Shown: positions 17,775 through 27,332, counted from the stretch's first letter. The stretch is DNA of 64,000 nucleotides from Streptomyces sp. NBC_00259 (GCF_036181745.1 NZ_CP108080.1:2418001-2482000), one strand, 5' to 3'. The notes: a model not told the origin generated them from the letters alone. Numbers and translations: made by a program.

Positions 17775-18820
17775 GTGGAATCGCCGAATCCTGATCTGTC
17801 GGCGCCGCTCTCGGAGGCCGCCGCGCAGGCCGTCGCCCGAATCTGCGCACGCATATCCGAGGACCTGCCGGTGATCAGTCACGAGATCGTCCGGCACATC
17901 CGGGCGGAGATCCCCCGACGACGCCGTCGTGCCCGCGGAGGAACACCGCCAGTTCGTGCTGTACCAGGGGCGCATGCTGCTGACCGGCATCGCCGAGCAG
18001 AGCCCGCCGCAGGAGGAGCCCATCGAGCGGGCCAGGGAACTGGGCCGGCGGCGTGCCCGGCAGGGCCTCTCCATCGAACTGATGCTCGGCGCCTACCACA
18101 TCACCTTCCGCGAGGCCTGGAACCCGATCCTGCGGAAGGCCACGGTCGACGAACCCGAGCACATCGGCGAGCTGGCGCACATGGTCGCCCTCATCTGGAC
18201 CTGGTTCCGAGTCCTCATGGGCAACGCGTCCGAGGCATACGGAGAGGAACTCCGGCGCGCCCAGGTCACCCGGGCGACCCTCGCCCACCGGCTGTTCGCC
18301 GCGCTCACCGCCGATCCCGTCCAGCCGGAACCGGCGGCCACCCTGGCCCGGGCACTCGGCTACGAACCGGACGGCGAGTTCCAGTCGCTGTGCCTGCCGG
18401 CCGGCGATTGGCAGGACGACGGCACCGACCGACTGCGGCACCGCCTGTCCGCCCTGCCCGGAGTGCTCCACTGCGCGACCGCGGACACCCGGCTCCTGGT
18501 TCTGGGCCAGCGGCACGACCCGGACGCGGTCGTCTCGGCCGCGGCGGTGGACAGCATCACCGACGCGACCCAGGCGCTGTCCCAAAGTGGTGGGCAGCAG
18601 CGCGTCGTACGCTTCGCCGGCGCCTGGCTCACCGTCGGCCTCGGCGGGCAGGCCACCCGCCTGGCCCCGCTGTTCACCGAGGCGATGGCCGCCGCGCGCA
18701 CGGACGAGCACGCTGTCCTACCGGCTCAGCCGGTGGCACGAGCTCACCGGACTGGATCCGCGCAACGGCGACGGACTCATCGCGTCGCTGGTCGCGCTCC
18801 GCCTCTATCGGACGGGCTGA
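17775..18820 (+). pseudogene. Broken PucR/CdaR-type transcriptional regulator
   Basis: The N-terminus VESPNPDLSAPLSEAAAQAV begins at a GTG (17775). A run of five C at 17912-17916 then shifts the frame, and the coding continues in another frame as AEEHRQFVLYQGRMLLTG through the all-helical middle domain (GAYHITFREAWNPILRKA) to about 18700. There most of the C-terminal region is missing. A third frame supplies a fragment of the final helix-turn-helix, LSYRLSRWHELTGLDPRNG, to the stop at 18820. Family members are about 400 aa sensors with a PucR-type HTH at the end. Two separate lesions make it a pseudogene. Confidence 0.75.
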
Positions 18821-18831
18821 CGTCATGTGCC

Positions 18832-19071
18832 ATGTCCACCGGGTGGCACTGGGCCGTTGGAGCTCGGACCCAGGACGACGCCGGCGACGCTGCCGTGACG
18901 TGGACGGGTGAGCACTGCACCGCGAACGGCCTGGAGCCGGTCCGGGTAGGGCAGTTCGACGACCGCTACCTCGAGGAGCGGCGAGCCGACTTCGCGCTCA
19001 CGCGCTTCACGATCGTCCGCCGGGCTTCGAACAGGCGCTGGAAGCCGGTGCGAAGCCTCTCTGTCCCCTGA
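18832..19071 (+). other. Unrecognised 79-codon ORF, probably a gene remnant
   Basis: An open frame follows the broken regulator. The middle part, VTWTGEHCTANGLEPVRVGQ, looks protein-like, but there is no clear start signal and no family was recognised. It lies between the pseudogene and the tRNA and is best read as a remnant. Beyond it, to the tRNA, is a repeated GTCCCCTGAGTGTCCCC sequence at about 19066-19082. Confidence 0.25.
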
Positions 19072-19180
19072 GTGTCCCCTGGATCTTGATCTGAACGGAT
19101 GAACGGTGGCCCCCACCGTGGAGTGGTGACCACCGTACTCGCGTCCGCGCAGGTAGAAACGGTTCTCCGGGAGCAACGCG

Positions 19181-19257
19181 TGGTGGGGCGGGTGGGACTC
19201 GAACCCACGGCCGACGGATTATGAGTCCGCTGCTCTAACCGGCTGAGCTACCGCCCC
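19181..19257 (-). tRNA. tRNA with CAU anticodon (elongator Met or Ile2), CCA encoded
   Basis: A full cloverleaf can be drawn: acceptor GGGGCGG/CCGCCCC, D arm GCTCAGCCGGTTAGAGC, anticodon stem-loop with CTCATAA, T arm GTGGG-TTCGAGT-CCCAC and discriminator A. The 3' CCA is encoded at 19181-19183. CAU can serve elongator Met or lysidine-modified Ile2, and the sequence alone does not settle which. A 7-bp dyad, CGCGCAC-ATTT-GTGCGCG (19269-19286), lies just upstream. Confidence 0.92.
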
Positions 19258-19400
19258 TAACGGCGCGTCGCGCACATTTGTGCGCGCCGTCTGCCGCAGC
19301 ATAGCCGCTCATACGATCTCCTGCTTCGGATGGTCGGCATCGCTATGACCTTGAGGACTGCGCTGCCGTCCGTCCGGTTCCAGGATGGGACGACTACATG

Positions 19401-19422
19401 AAAAAGGACCCCGAAGGGTCCT
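19401..19422 (-). terminator. Intrinsic terminator of the tRNA-Asn pair
   Basis: On the minus strand AGGACCC-TTCG-GGGTCCT is followed by a run of T (A19401-19405 on the plus strand). This is a textbook tetraloop hairpin plus U-tract 13 bp after the tRNA-Asn 3' end. Confidence 0.92.
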
Positions 19423-19434
19423 CTTCCGCTGCTG

Positions 19435-19507
19435 CTCCCCCGGCTGGACTCGAACCAGCAACCCTCCGGTTAACAGCCGAATGCTCTGCCAATTGAGCTA
19501 CAGGGGA
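19435..19507 (-). tRNA. tRNA-Asn (GTT), copy 1
   Basis: 73-nt cloverleaf: acceptor TCCCCTG/CGGGGGA, anticodon loop CTGTTAA (GTT), T arm GCTGG-TTCGAGT-CCAGC, discriminator G, no encoded CCA. It is the second gene of a tandem pair with 5-nt spacing. Confidence 0.95.
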
Positions 19508-19512
19508 TCGCG

Positions 19513-19585
19513 CTCCCCCGACTGGACTCGAACCAGTAACCTGCCGGTTAACAGCCGGCTGCTCTGCCAATTGAGCTACAGGGGA
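19513..19585 (-). tRNA. tRNA-Asn (GTT), copy 2
   Basis: Same D arm, anticodon and acceptor as its neighbour. It differs in the anticodon stem base pairs and in the T stem (ACTGG/CCAGT). It is the promoter-proximal member of the pair on the minus strand. Confidence 0.95.
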
Positions 19586-19836
19586 TTGCTGCGTGTGCAC
19601 CGAACGTACCTACCCCGGGGCTTCCCAGGCGGCGCGCGCTCGCTGCGACACATACATTAGCGCAAGCAGGGGGGTGCTCCGCCAATCGGTTCCCCCGGTG
19701 ACCTCGCGGTGAGCTCCAGGTGGTCCTGGAGGTGATCGCGGGGTGATCTCGGGGACCGGCGGGTAGGCGAGCACCGCAGCCTCACGGTCCGTATCGACAC
19801 CGGCGTCCCCGACGACGCCGCCGAAGGGTGGCAGCC

Positions 19837-20139
19837 ATGCGCTACCGGCTCACGTTCATCGCCGGACTTGCCCTGGGATACGTGCTCGGCACGCGCGCCG
19901 GGCGCGAGCGTTACGAGCAGCTGAAGAAGTCCGCTCGGGAGTTCTCGCAGAACCCGGCCGTGCGCAACGCGGCCGAGTCCGCCGCGCAGACGAGCCGCGA
20001 GATGGCCGGGAAGGCCTACCACGTGGTGAGCGACACGATCGGCGACCGGATGCCCGAGGCCGTGGCCGACCGGGTGCGCTCCCTGCGGGAGCGGGGCCAG
20101 GGCGGCGGCGAGGACGACTGGGGTACGACCAACACCTAG
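19837..20139 (+). CDS. YtxH-like membrane-anchored protein
   Basis: 100-aa protein with one N-terminal membrane helix, RLTFIAGLALGYVLGTRAG, followed by a charged, predicted coiled-coil/amphipathic tail. This is the layout of YtxH-domain (general-stress-associated) proteins, common in actinobacteria. The ATG at 19837, with GAAGGGTGG upstream, is preferred to a GTG 9 bp earlier. It is monocistronic. The preceding 19586-19836 region shows no gene. Confidence 0.78.
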   Translation: MRYRLTFIAGLALGYVLGTRAGRERYEQLKKSAREFSQNPAVRNAAESAAQTSREMAGKAYHVVSDTIGDRMPEAVADRVRSLRERGQGGGEDDWGTTNT

Positions 20140-20561
20140 GGATGCGGGCGGCCGCGGTACGGCCGACGCCCGGGGACACAGGCGGCCCGGGCGCGGCCGA
20201 CACCCGCGGGCACCGGCTCGGGGGCGGGGCACCGACGACGTCGGCGGGCCCCAGGGAGCGGCCCGCTCCGAAGCACGGCCGGACACCGACCCGCCCCGGC
20301 TGGCCCCGCGGCCGACCTCGCTCCGAAGCACGGCCGGGCACCGACCCGCCCTCGGCGGCCCCGCGGGCCGGCTTCGCTCCGGAGCGCGACCGGAGGTCGC
20401 CGCCGCCTTCCGGGCGCGGCCTCCGGCATCCCGAAGGCCCGTCCCCGAGTGCCAAGGGCCCGTCCCCGACCCCTCGAAAACCCCGTCCCCGAGCCCGCGC
20501 GGTCCCGGATTGAGCGGGCCATGACCATGACCGCGGCCGGAGTGCGGCAGAATCTGAAGGC
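20140..20561. other. Gene-free GC-rich gap containing tandem repeats
   Basis: No credible gene in 420 bp. It holds about two and a half copies of a 55-56-nt repeat (20265-20399), followed by three short CCCGTCCCCGA repeats (about 20440-20500), just before the sugar kinase. Confidence 0.6.
20265..20399. repeat. 55-56-nt tandem repeat
   Basis: Copies start at 20265, 20320 and 20376 with GCTCCGAAGCACGGCCGG (the third diverges to GCTCCGGAGCG). The first two are about 85 percent identical over the full unit. Confidence 0.8.
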
Positions 20562-22001
20562 ATGGGGATAGTCGCCGGGCTGGACAGTTCGTCCGCGTTC
20601 ACTCGCATCGTCGTCTGTGACACGGACACGGGCGCCGTGCTGCGCCAGGGATACGCGCCGCATCCCGTCGAGGCGAAAGCCACCGACGTCGATCCGCAGG
20701 CGTGGCTGCTGTCCCTCGGTGAGGCCGCGGCCGGGGGGCTGCTGGAAGGTGTGCAGGCCATCGGGGTGTCCGCGCAGCAGCACGGGGTGATCCCACTGGA
20801 CGCGTCGGGTGCGCCGGTGCGGGCCGCGATGGTCGGCAACGACAAGCGGGCGCAGGCCGCGGCGGCCGATCTGATCGAGGGCTTCGGCGGGCGGCAGGCC
20901 TGGGCCGAGGCCGTCGGCTGCGTACCGCAGTCCGGGCTGCCCGTGGCCAAGCTGCGCTGGCTGGCGCGGACCGAGCCGGAGGCGGCCAGGCGCACCGCGC
21001 TGGTGATGCAGCCCCACGACTGGCTGGTGTGGCAGCTGCTGGGCCGGCCGGCGCGCAGGACGACGGACCGGGGCGCGGCGTCCGCGACCGGGTACTGGTC
21101 GGCGGGCACCGGCTCCTACCGGCCCGACCTGGTGGAGCTGGCGCTCGGCCAGCAGGCCGCGCTGCCCGAGGTGCTGGGTCCGGCCGACGCGGCCGGGACC
21201 ACCCCGGAGGGGCTGCTGATCTCCGCCGGCACCGGCGAGACGATGGCCGCCGCGTTCGGGCTGGGCCTCGGGACCGGCGACGCGGTGGTGTCCCTGGGGG
21301 CGTCCGGCTCCGTGATGGCCATCCATCACGAGGCGCTCGCGGACCCGTCCGGGATGATCACTTCGTTCGCCGACGCCACCGGGATGCATCTTCCGGTCGT
21401 GCACACCCTCAACGCCGTACGGGTCCTGCGCGGCACCGCCGAGATGCTCGGCATCGAGGATCTGGCCGAACTGTCCGCGCTGGCCGTGAAGTCCACCCCG
21501 GGCTCCTCCGGTCTCGTCCTGCTCCCGTATCTGGAGGGCGAGCGCACCCCGCAGCTGCCGCACACCGCCGGCACCCTGACCGGGCTGCGGCGCGAGTCGA
21601 TGAAGCCCGAGCATCTGGCGCGGGCCGCCTTCGAGGGCATGCTGTGCTCGCTCGCCGACGCGCTGGACGTGCTGCGCGGGCGGGGCGTGGTGGTGCGGCG
21701 CGTGTTCCTGCTGGGGCAGGCCGCCGAGCTGCCGGCGGTGCAGGCCGCGGCGCCCGCGATCTTCGCCGCGCAGGTCGTCGTCCCGCAGCCCGCCGACTAC
21801 GCGGCGCTGGGCGCGGCCCGTCAGGCCGCCTGGGCGCTCGGTGTGGCGCAGGGCACACTCGCCCCGCACACCCCGCCGGCCTGGCAGGGCGCCTCGGCCC
21901 AGGTGTTGGAGGCGGGCGAGGAACTCGCGGTCGGCCAGGCGGTGCGGCAGCAGTACGCCGCGACACGCGAGCAGGTGCACCCCGGGGCGTTCAACCCCTG
22001 A
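20562..22001 (+). CDS. FGGY-family carbohydrate kinase (xylulokinase-like)
   Basis: 479-aa sugar kinase. The actin-like ATPase fold is shown by the N-terminal GLDSSSAFTRIVVCD phosphate loop, the substrate-site ISAQQHGV-like GVSAQQHGVIPLD, QPHDWLVWQL, and the C-terminal FGGY region VFLLGQAAELPAVQ. XylB-type enzymes phosphorylate D-xylulose on entry to the pentose phosphate pathway. No xylose isomerase or sugar transporter is adjacent, so the substrate is tentative. The ATG is preceded by an AAGG only 2 nt away and by CAGAAT 8 nt away, so a leaderless start is possible. Confidence 0.85.
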   Translation: MGIVAGLDSSSAFTRIVVCDTDTGAVLRQGYAPHPVEAKATDVDPQAWLLSLGEAAAGGLLEGVQAIGVSAQQHGVIPLDASGAPVRAAMVGNDKRAQAAAADLIEGFGGRQAWAEAVGCVPQSGLPVAKLRWLARTEPEAARRTALVMQPHDWLVWQLLGRPARRTTDRGAASATGYWSAGTGSYRPDLVELALGQQAALPEVLGPADAAGTTPEGLLISAGTGETMAAAFGLGLGTGDAVVSLGASGSVMAIHHEALADPSGMITSFADATGMHLPVVHTLNAVRVLRGTAEMLGIEDLAELSALAVKSTPGSSGLVLLPYLEGERTPQLPHTAGTLTGLRRESMKPEHLARAAFEGMLCSLADALDVLRGRGVVVRRVFLLGQAAELPAVQAAAPAIFAAQVVVPQPADYAALGAARQAAWALGVAQGTLAPHTPPAWQGASAQVLEAGEELAVGQAVRQQYAATREQVHPGAFNP

Positions 22002-22147
22002 GCGACCCGCCGGGCCGAGCGCCGGACCGCCGTGCGTCCGCGCGTTCTTGACCCGTCCTTGGCGAAATCCCTTGGGCAGACGGTGGCCGAGTGTCGGAGT
22101 ATTGGGGCGACTCCACGATCCGGCACCGACCCGAGAGACAGCCGCGC

Positions 22148-23881
22148 GTGCTCATACGAATCCTCCGGACGTTCCTGCGTCCTTACCGACAAGCGATCAC
22201 CCTCCTGGTGGCGCTGCAACTGCTGCAGACCAGCGCGACCCTCTATCTGCCCACGCTGAACGCCGACATCATCGACAACGGTGTCGTGCAGGGTGACACC
22301 GGCTACATCCTGAGCTTCGGCGCCCTGATGATCGGCGTCAGCGTGGTCCAGGTGGTGTGCAACATCGGCGCCGTGTACTACGGCGCGAGGACCGCCGCCG
22401 CGCTCGGCCGGGACGTGCGGGCCGCCGTCTTCGAGCGGGTGCAGTCGTTCTCGGCCCGTGAGGTCGGGCACTTCGGTGCCCCGTCGCTCATCACCCGGAC
22501 GACCAATGACGTCCAACAGGTCCAGATGCTGGTGCTGATGGGCTTCACGCTGATGGTGTCCGCGCCGATCATGTGCGTCGGCGGCATCGTCCTGGCGCTG
22601 GCCCTGGACGTTCCGCTGTCGGCGGTGCTGCTCGCGGTCGTGCCGGTGCTGGGCATCTCCGTGGCACTGATCGTGACGAGGATGCGGCCGCTGTTCCGCA
22701 CCATGCAGGAGCGCCTCGACACGGTGAACCGGGTGCTGCGCGAGCAGATCACCGGTAACCGGGTGATCAGGGCCTTCGTGAAGGACACCTACGAGGCGGA
22801 CCGCTTCCGCGGCGCGAACGCCGAGCTGACGGACGTGTCGCTGTCGACCGGCCGTCTCATGGCGCTGATGTTCCCGATCGTCATGACCGTCGTGAACGTG
22901 TCGAGCATCGCCGTCGTCTGGTTCGGCGCCCACCGCATCGACAGCGGCGAGATGCAGATCGGCGCGCTCACCGCCTTCCTCGCCTATCTGATGCAGATCG
23001 TCATGGCCGTCATGATGGCCACCTTCATGTTCATGATGGTGCCGCGGGCCGAGGTCTGTGCCGAGCGCATCGAGGAGGTCCTGGCGACCGGTTCGAGCGT
23101 CGTCCCGCCGCTCTCCCCGGTGCACGAGCTGGCGCGCCACGGCCATCTGGAGGTCCGCGGCGCCGACTTCCGCTACCCGGGCGCCGAGGAGCCCGTGCTG
23201 CGCGCGGTGGATCTGGTCGCCAGGCCCGGTGAGACGACCGCGATCATCGGCTCGACGGGCAGCGGAAAGTCGACCCTGCTCGGGCTGGTCCCGCGGCTGT
23301 TCGACGTCACCGGCGGCGAGGTCCTCGTTGACGGCGTGGACGTACGGGAGCTGGATCCGGCGCTGATGGCCCGGACGGTCGGGCTCGTACCGCAGAAGCC
23401 GTACCTCTTCTCCGGCACGGTCGCGACGAACCTGCGCTACGGCAATCCGGACGCGACCGACGAGGAGCTGTGGCACGCGCTCGAGGTCGCCCAGGCGGCC
23501 GACTTCGTACGCGATCTGGAAGGCGGGCTGGACGCGCCGGTCGCGCAGGGCGGCACGAACGTGTCCGGCGGTCAGCGGCAGCGGCTCGCCATCGCGCGGA
23601 CGCTGGTGCAGCGGCCCGAGATCTATCTCTTCGACGACTCCTTCTCGGCCCTGGACTACGCGACGGACGCGGCGCTGCGCGGTGCGCTGTCGCTGGAGAC
23701 CGCCGAGTCGACCGTCGTGATCGTCGCACAGCGGGTGTCGACCATCCGTGACGCCGACCGGATCGTGGTCCTCGACGAGGGCCGGGTCGTGGGCACGGGC
23801 GGCCATCACGAGCTGATGGCGGGCAATGAGACGTACCGGGAGATCGTGCTCTCCCAGCTGACCGAGGCGGAGGCTGCCTGA
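22148..23881 (+). CDS. ABC exporter half-transporter 1 (TMD-NBD fusion)
   Basis: 577-aa membrane protein: six helices in the first 320 residues (start LIRILRTFLRPYRQ), then a nucleotide-binding domain with Walker A GSTGSGKST near 370, signature NVSGGQRQR near 470 and Walker B YLFDDSFSALD near 495. Asp replaces the catalytic Glu after Walker B, the pattern of the degenerate partner in heterodimeric multidrug exporters. A GTG at 22148 begins the typical N-terminus; an upstream in-frame GTG at 22091 is possible. The stop overlaps the next gene's ATG by 1 nt. Confidence 0.88.
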   Translation: MLIRILRTFLRPYRQAITLLVALQLLQTSATLYLPTLNADIIDNGVVQGDTGYILSFGALMIGVSVVQVVCNIGAVYYGARTAAALGRDVRAAVFERVQSFSAREVGHFGAPSLITRTTNDVQQVQMLVLMGFTLMVSAPIMCVGGIVLALALDVPLSAVLLAVVPVLGISVALIVTRMRPLFRTMQERLDTVNRVLREQITGNRVIRAFVKDTYEADRFRGANAELTDVSLSTGRLMALMFPIVMTVVNVSSIAVVWFGAHRIDSGEMQIGALTAFLAYLMQIVMAVMMATFMFMMVPRAEVCAERIEEVLATGSSVVPPLSPVHELARHGHLEVRGADFRYPGAEEPVLRAVDLVARPGETTAIIGSTGSGKSTLLGLVPRLFDVTGGEVLVDGVDVRELDPALMARTVGLVPQKPYLFSGTVATNLRYGNPDATDEELWHALEVAQAADFVRDLEGGLDAPVAQGGTNVSGGQRQRLAIARTLVQRPEIYLFDDSFSALDYATDAALRGALSLETAESTVVIVAQRVSTIRDADRIVVLDEGRVVGTGGHHELMAGNETYREIVLSQLTEAEAA

Positions 23882-25806
23882 TGGCCGGTCCTGGTGGACG
23901 CATGATGATGGGCCAGTCCGGCGAGCGGTCCATGGACTTCAAGGGCTCGGGCAAGCGGCTGCTGCGGCAGTGCGCCCCGGACCGGCGCGCCCTGTGGGTG
24001 ATGCTGGTGGCCTGTGTGCTGAGCGTGGGTCTCTCGGTGGTCGGGCCGCTGATCCTCGGCAAGGCGACCGACCTCGTCTTCGCGGGTGTCGTCGGCCGTG
24101 AGATGCGGGAGGGCACCACCAAGGAGCAGGCCCTGGACGGCCTGCGGGCGCAGGGCAGCGACGGGCTCGCGGACATGCTGTCCGGGGTCGACTTCACCCC
24201 GGGCCGGGGCATCGACTTCGGGGCGGTCGGCGACATCCTGCTGGTGGCGCTCGTCGTGTTCGCGGCTTCCGGGCTGCTGATGCTGGTGGCCACGCGGGCG
24301 TCGATCGTGGTCATCAACCGGACCATGTACCGGATGCGGGAGGACATCCAGGACAAGCTGTCGCGGCTGCCGCTTTCGTACTTCGACAAGGCCAAGCGCG
24401 GTGAGGTGCTGAGCCGTGCCACGAACGACATCGACAACATCTCGCAGACCATGCAGCAGTCGATGGGTCAGCTGCTCAACTCCCTGCTGACGATCATCGG
24501 TGTGCTGGCGATGATGTTCTGGATCTCGCCGCTGCTGGCGCTGGTCGCGCTCGTGACCGTGCCGCTGTCGGTGGTGGTGGCGGCGAAGATCGGCAAGCGT
24601 TCGCAACCGCAGTTCGTGCAGCAGTGGAGGTCCACGGGCCGGCTCAACGCGCACATCGAGGAGATGTACACCGGCCATGCGCTGGTGAAGGTCTTCGGCC
24701 GGCAGGACGAGTCGGCGAAGGAGTTCGCCGAGCAGAACGATGCGCTGTACGAGGCGGGGTTCCGGGCGCAGTTCAACAGCGGCGTCATGCAGCCGCTGAT
24801 GTTCTTCGTCTCGAACCTCAACTATGTGCTGGTGGCGGTCGTCGGCGGGCTGCGGGTCGCCTCGGGCACGCTGTCGATCGGCGACGTGCAGGCGTTCATC
24901 CAGTACTCGCGGCAGTTCTCGATGCCGCTGACGCAGGTCGCGTCGATGGCGAACCTGGTGCAGTCCGGGGTCGCTTCGGCCGAGCGGATCTTCGAGCTGC
25001 TGGACGCGGACGAGCAGGCGCCCGACCCGGTCGTCGGGGCGCGGCCCGGGGAGCTGCGGGGCGCGGTCGCGCTGGAGAAGGTCTCGTTCCGCTACGAGCC
25101 GGAGAAGCCGCTCATCGAGGATCTGTCGCTGGCGGTCGAGCCGGGGCACACCGTCGCGATCGTCGGCCCGACCGGAGCCGGCAAGACCACGCTGGTGAAT
25201 CTGCTGATGCGGTTCTACGAGGTCACCGGCGGCCGGATCACCCTCGACGGCGTCGACGCGGCCACGATGTCCCGGGAGGACCTGCGGTCCGGGATCGGGA
25301 TGGTGCTGCAGGACACCTGGCTGTTCGGCGGCACGATCGCGGAGAACATCGCGTACGGCACCTCGCGCAAGGTGACCCGGGAGGAGATCGAGGAGGCGGC
25401 GCGGGCGGCCCACGCCGACCGCTTCATCCGGACCCTCCCGGACGGCTACGACACCGTCATCGAGGACGACGGCGCGGGCGTCAGCACGGGCGAGAAGCAG
25501 CTGATCACCATCGCGCGGGCGTTCCTGTCCGACCCGGTGATCCTGGTTCTCGACGAGGCGACCAGCTCCGTCGACACCCGGACCGAGGTGCTGATCCAGA
25601 AGGCGATGGCGCGGCTCGCCCATGGGCGTACGAGCTTTGTGATCGCCCACCGGCTCTCCACCATCAGGGACGCGGACGTGATCCTGGTGATGGAGAACGG
25701 CTCGATCGTCGAACAGGGCACGCACGAGGAGCTGTTGCTGGCGGGTGGCGCGTACGCGCGGCTGTACTCGGCACAGTTCGCGCAGGCGGTGGCGGAGGTC
25801 GACTGA
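23881..25806 (+). CDS. ABC exporter half-transporter 2 (TMD-NBD fusion)
   Basis: 641-aa partner of the preceding gene, with which it overlaps by one base. A transmembrane domain (with a long loop around residues 75-110) precedes an NBD with Walker A GPTGAGKTT near 430 and Walker B VILVLDEATSS with the catalytic Glu. The signature reads VSTGEKQ instead of LSGGQ, a variant seen in actinobacterial members. Together the two half-transporters should form an asymmetric exporter of lipophilic compounds. Its stop codon lies in a hairpin shared with the convergent hrdA gene. Confidence 0.9.
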   Translation: MAGPGGRMMMGQSGERSMDFKGSGKRLLRQCAPDRRALWVMLVACVLSVGLSVVGPLILGKATDLVFAGVVGREMREGTTKEQALDGLRAQGSDGLADMLSGVDFTPGRGIDFGAVGDILLVALVVFAASGLLMLVATRASIVVINRTMYRMREDIQDKLSRLPLSYFDKAKRGEVLSRATNDIDNISQTMQQSMGQLLNSLLTIIGVLAMMFWISPLLALVALVTVPLSVVVAAKIGKRSQPQFVQQWRSTGRLNAHIEEMYTGHALVKVFGRQDESAKEFAEQNDALYEAGFRAQFNSGVMQPLMFFVSNLNYVLVAVVGGLRVASGTLSIGDVQAFIQYSRQFSMPLTQVASMANLVQSGVASAERIFELLDADEQAPDPVVGARPGELRGAVALEKVSFRYEPEKPLIEDLSLAVEPGHTVAIVGPTGAGKTTLVNLLMRFYEVTGGRITLDGVDAATMSREDLRSGIGMVLQDTWLFGGTIAENIAYGTSRKVTREEIEEAARAAHADRFIRTLPDGYDTVIEDDGAGVSTGEKQLITIARAFLSDPVILVLDEATSSVDTRTEVLIQKAMARLAHGRTSFVIAHRLSTIRDADVILVMENGSIVEQGTHEELLLAGGAYARLYSAQFAQAVAEVD

Positions 25807-25858
25807 GCCGTCCGGCGGCCCGGGGACTGCGCACCGCCCGGGCCGGCGGAGCTCAGTC
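25801..25858. terminator. Bidirectional terminator overlapping both stop codons
   Basis: An outer stem GACTGAGC/GCTCAGTC (25801-25808 with 25851-25858) includes the TGA stops of both convergent genes. An inner stem GGCCCGGG/CCCGGGCC (25817-25824 with 25837-25844) lies within. It is a long imperfect hairpin serving either strand. Confidence 0.7.
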
Positions 25859-27139
25859 CAGATAGCCGCGCAGCTGGTCGGCGAAGGCGTGGTCCCGCAG
25901 CTTGCCGAGGGTCTTGGACTCGATCTGGCGGATGCGTTCGCGCGTCACGCCGAAGATCCGTCCGATCTCCTCCAGGGTGCGGGGCCGGCCGTCGGCCAGG
26001 CCGTAGCGCAGCTGGACGACCTTGCGCTCGCGCTCGCCCAGCGTGGACAGGACGGCTTCGAGATGCTCCCGGAGCAGCAGGAACGCCGCGGACTCCACGG
26101 GGGACGCGGCGTCGCCGTCCTCGATGAGGTCGCCGAGCGCGACATCGTCCTCCTCGCCGACCGGCGCGTGCAGCGACACCGGCTCCTGGGCGAGGCGGAG
26201 GACCTCACCGACCCGCTCCGGCGACAGGTCGAGCTGTGCGGCGACCTCTTCGGCGGTGGGTTCGTAGCCGCGTTCCTGGAGCATGCGGCGCTGGACGCGG
26301 ACGACCCGGTTGATGAGTTCGACGACGTGGACGGGCACGCGGATGGTCCTGGCCTGGTCGGCGAGGGCGCGGGACATGGCCTGGCGGATCCACCACGTCG
26401 CGTACGTCGAGAACTTGTAGCCGCGCGCGTAGTCGAACTTCTCGACCGCGCGGATCAGGCCGAGGTTGCCTTCCTGGACGAGGTCGAGCATCGTCAGCCC
26501 GCGGCCCACGTACCGCTTGGCGACGGACACGACGAGACGCAGATTGGCTTCGATCAGGCGGCGCTTGGCCATCCGGCCCATGACGACGAGCTTGTCCAGG
26601 TCGAGGGCGAGCTGGGAGTCCAGGTCCGGGGTGTTGCCCAGCTTCGCCTCGGCGAACAGGCCCGCTTCGACGCGGCGGGCGAGCTCCACCTCCTCGACGG
26701 CGGTGAGCAGCGGGATGCGTCCGATCTCCCGCAGATACTGCCGGAAGAGGTCGGAAGAGGGGCTGCCGCCGCCGGTGTCCGCGACGCGGACCGGCCGCTC
26801 GGGCGGCTCGGGCGGCTCGAACAGCTCCGCGGGCTCGGGGACGTCCGGCGCTGCCCCGGCCTCCGGGGGCGGCTCGTTCTCCGGGTGGTGTGCGGCCCGG
26901 CTCTGCGGCGGAACGGCCGTGACCGGGTCGGCTTCTGTCAGGGTCTGGGTCTGCACGGGGGCGACCTCCAAGGTGGGCGCTGCCGGTTCGGGGGCAGGCG
27001 GCAGCGGGACGGGGACGGCGGCCCGGCCGCTGTCCGTCCCGTTCACGATGAGCGGATCCGCGGGGGTGAGTGGCCCACCTGCTGTGGACCGGCCGCGCTC
27101 CGAGGACTCAGGCACCGCCCCCAGTGTGGGGTACGACAC
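25853..27139 (-). CDS. hrdA: RNA polymerase principal-type sigma factor, HrdA-like
   Basis: Sigma-70 family protein of about 428 aa. Regions 1.2 ([19 protein letters not shown]), 2.3-2.4 ([20 protein letters not shown]), 3 and 4.2 ([20 protein letters not shown]) are all present, as in group 1/2 sigma factors. Streptomyces has HrdB (essential) and paralogues HrdA, C and D. The position next to the ABC pair and dnaG suggests HrdA. A Pro/Glu-rich N-terminal extension of about 110 residues precedes region 1.2. The GTG at 27139 is the likely start, but support is weak (GGCGGTGAT upstream). It is divergent from the AbiEii-like gene. Confidence 0.85.
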   Translation of the reverse strand: MSYPTLGAVPESSERGRSTAGGPLTPADPLIVNGTDSGRAAVPVPLPPAPEPAAPTLEVAPVQTQTLTEADPVTAVPPQSRAAHHPENEPPPEAGAAPDVPEPAELFEPPEPPERPVRVADTGGGSPSSDLFRQYLREIGRIPLLTAVEEVELARRVEAGLFAEAKLGNTPDLDSQLALDLDKLVVMGRMAKRRLIEANLRLVVSVAKRYVGRGLTMLDLVQEGNLGLIRAVEKFDYARGYKFSTYATWWIRQAMSRALADQARTIRVPVHVVELINRVVRVQRRMLQERGYEPTAEEVAAQLDLSPERVGEVLRLAQEPVSLHAPVGEEDDVALGDLIEDGDAASPVESAAFLLLREHLEAVLSTLGERERKVVQLRYGLADGRPRTLEEIGRIFGVTRERIRQIESKTLGKLRDHAFADQLRGYLD

Positions 27140-27202
27140 ATCACCGCCACGAGGGGCGTGCGATGACTTTTTGCGTCCGGTGCGTGACCGCGTGGTTACG
27201 GG

Positions 27203-27239
27203 GCCGGGGGCCCGGGGGGTGCCCCCGGGACAGCACAGC
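27203..27239 (-). repeat. Palindromic intergenic element, copy 1
   Basis: On the minus strand this reads GCTGTGCTGTCCCGGGGGC, then CACCCCCCGGG and CCCCCGG. It is a dyad 64 bp upstream of the hrdA start. It closely matches the element at 31602-31640 in sequence and orientation. Confidence 0.7.
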
Positions 27240-27332
27240 GAGGCCGGTGCGTGACCGGGCGGATACCGGACTCGCATACCCAGGTGCGGGTGACACCGTT
27301 GTCTGGGACCATCCGGCGCAGGGGGTGGAGCC

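Noticed and set aside
18823..19176. Minus-strand frame next to the CAU tRNA as a phage integrase remnant
   Set aside because: Position is suggestive, but no tyrosine-recombinase motif (R...HxxR...Y) can be read and no duplicated tRNA 3' end was found in the window.
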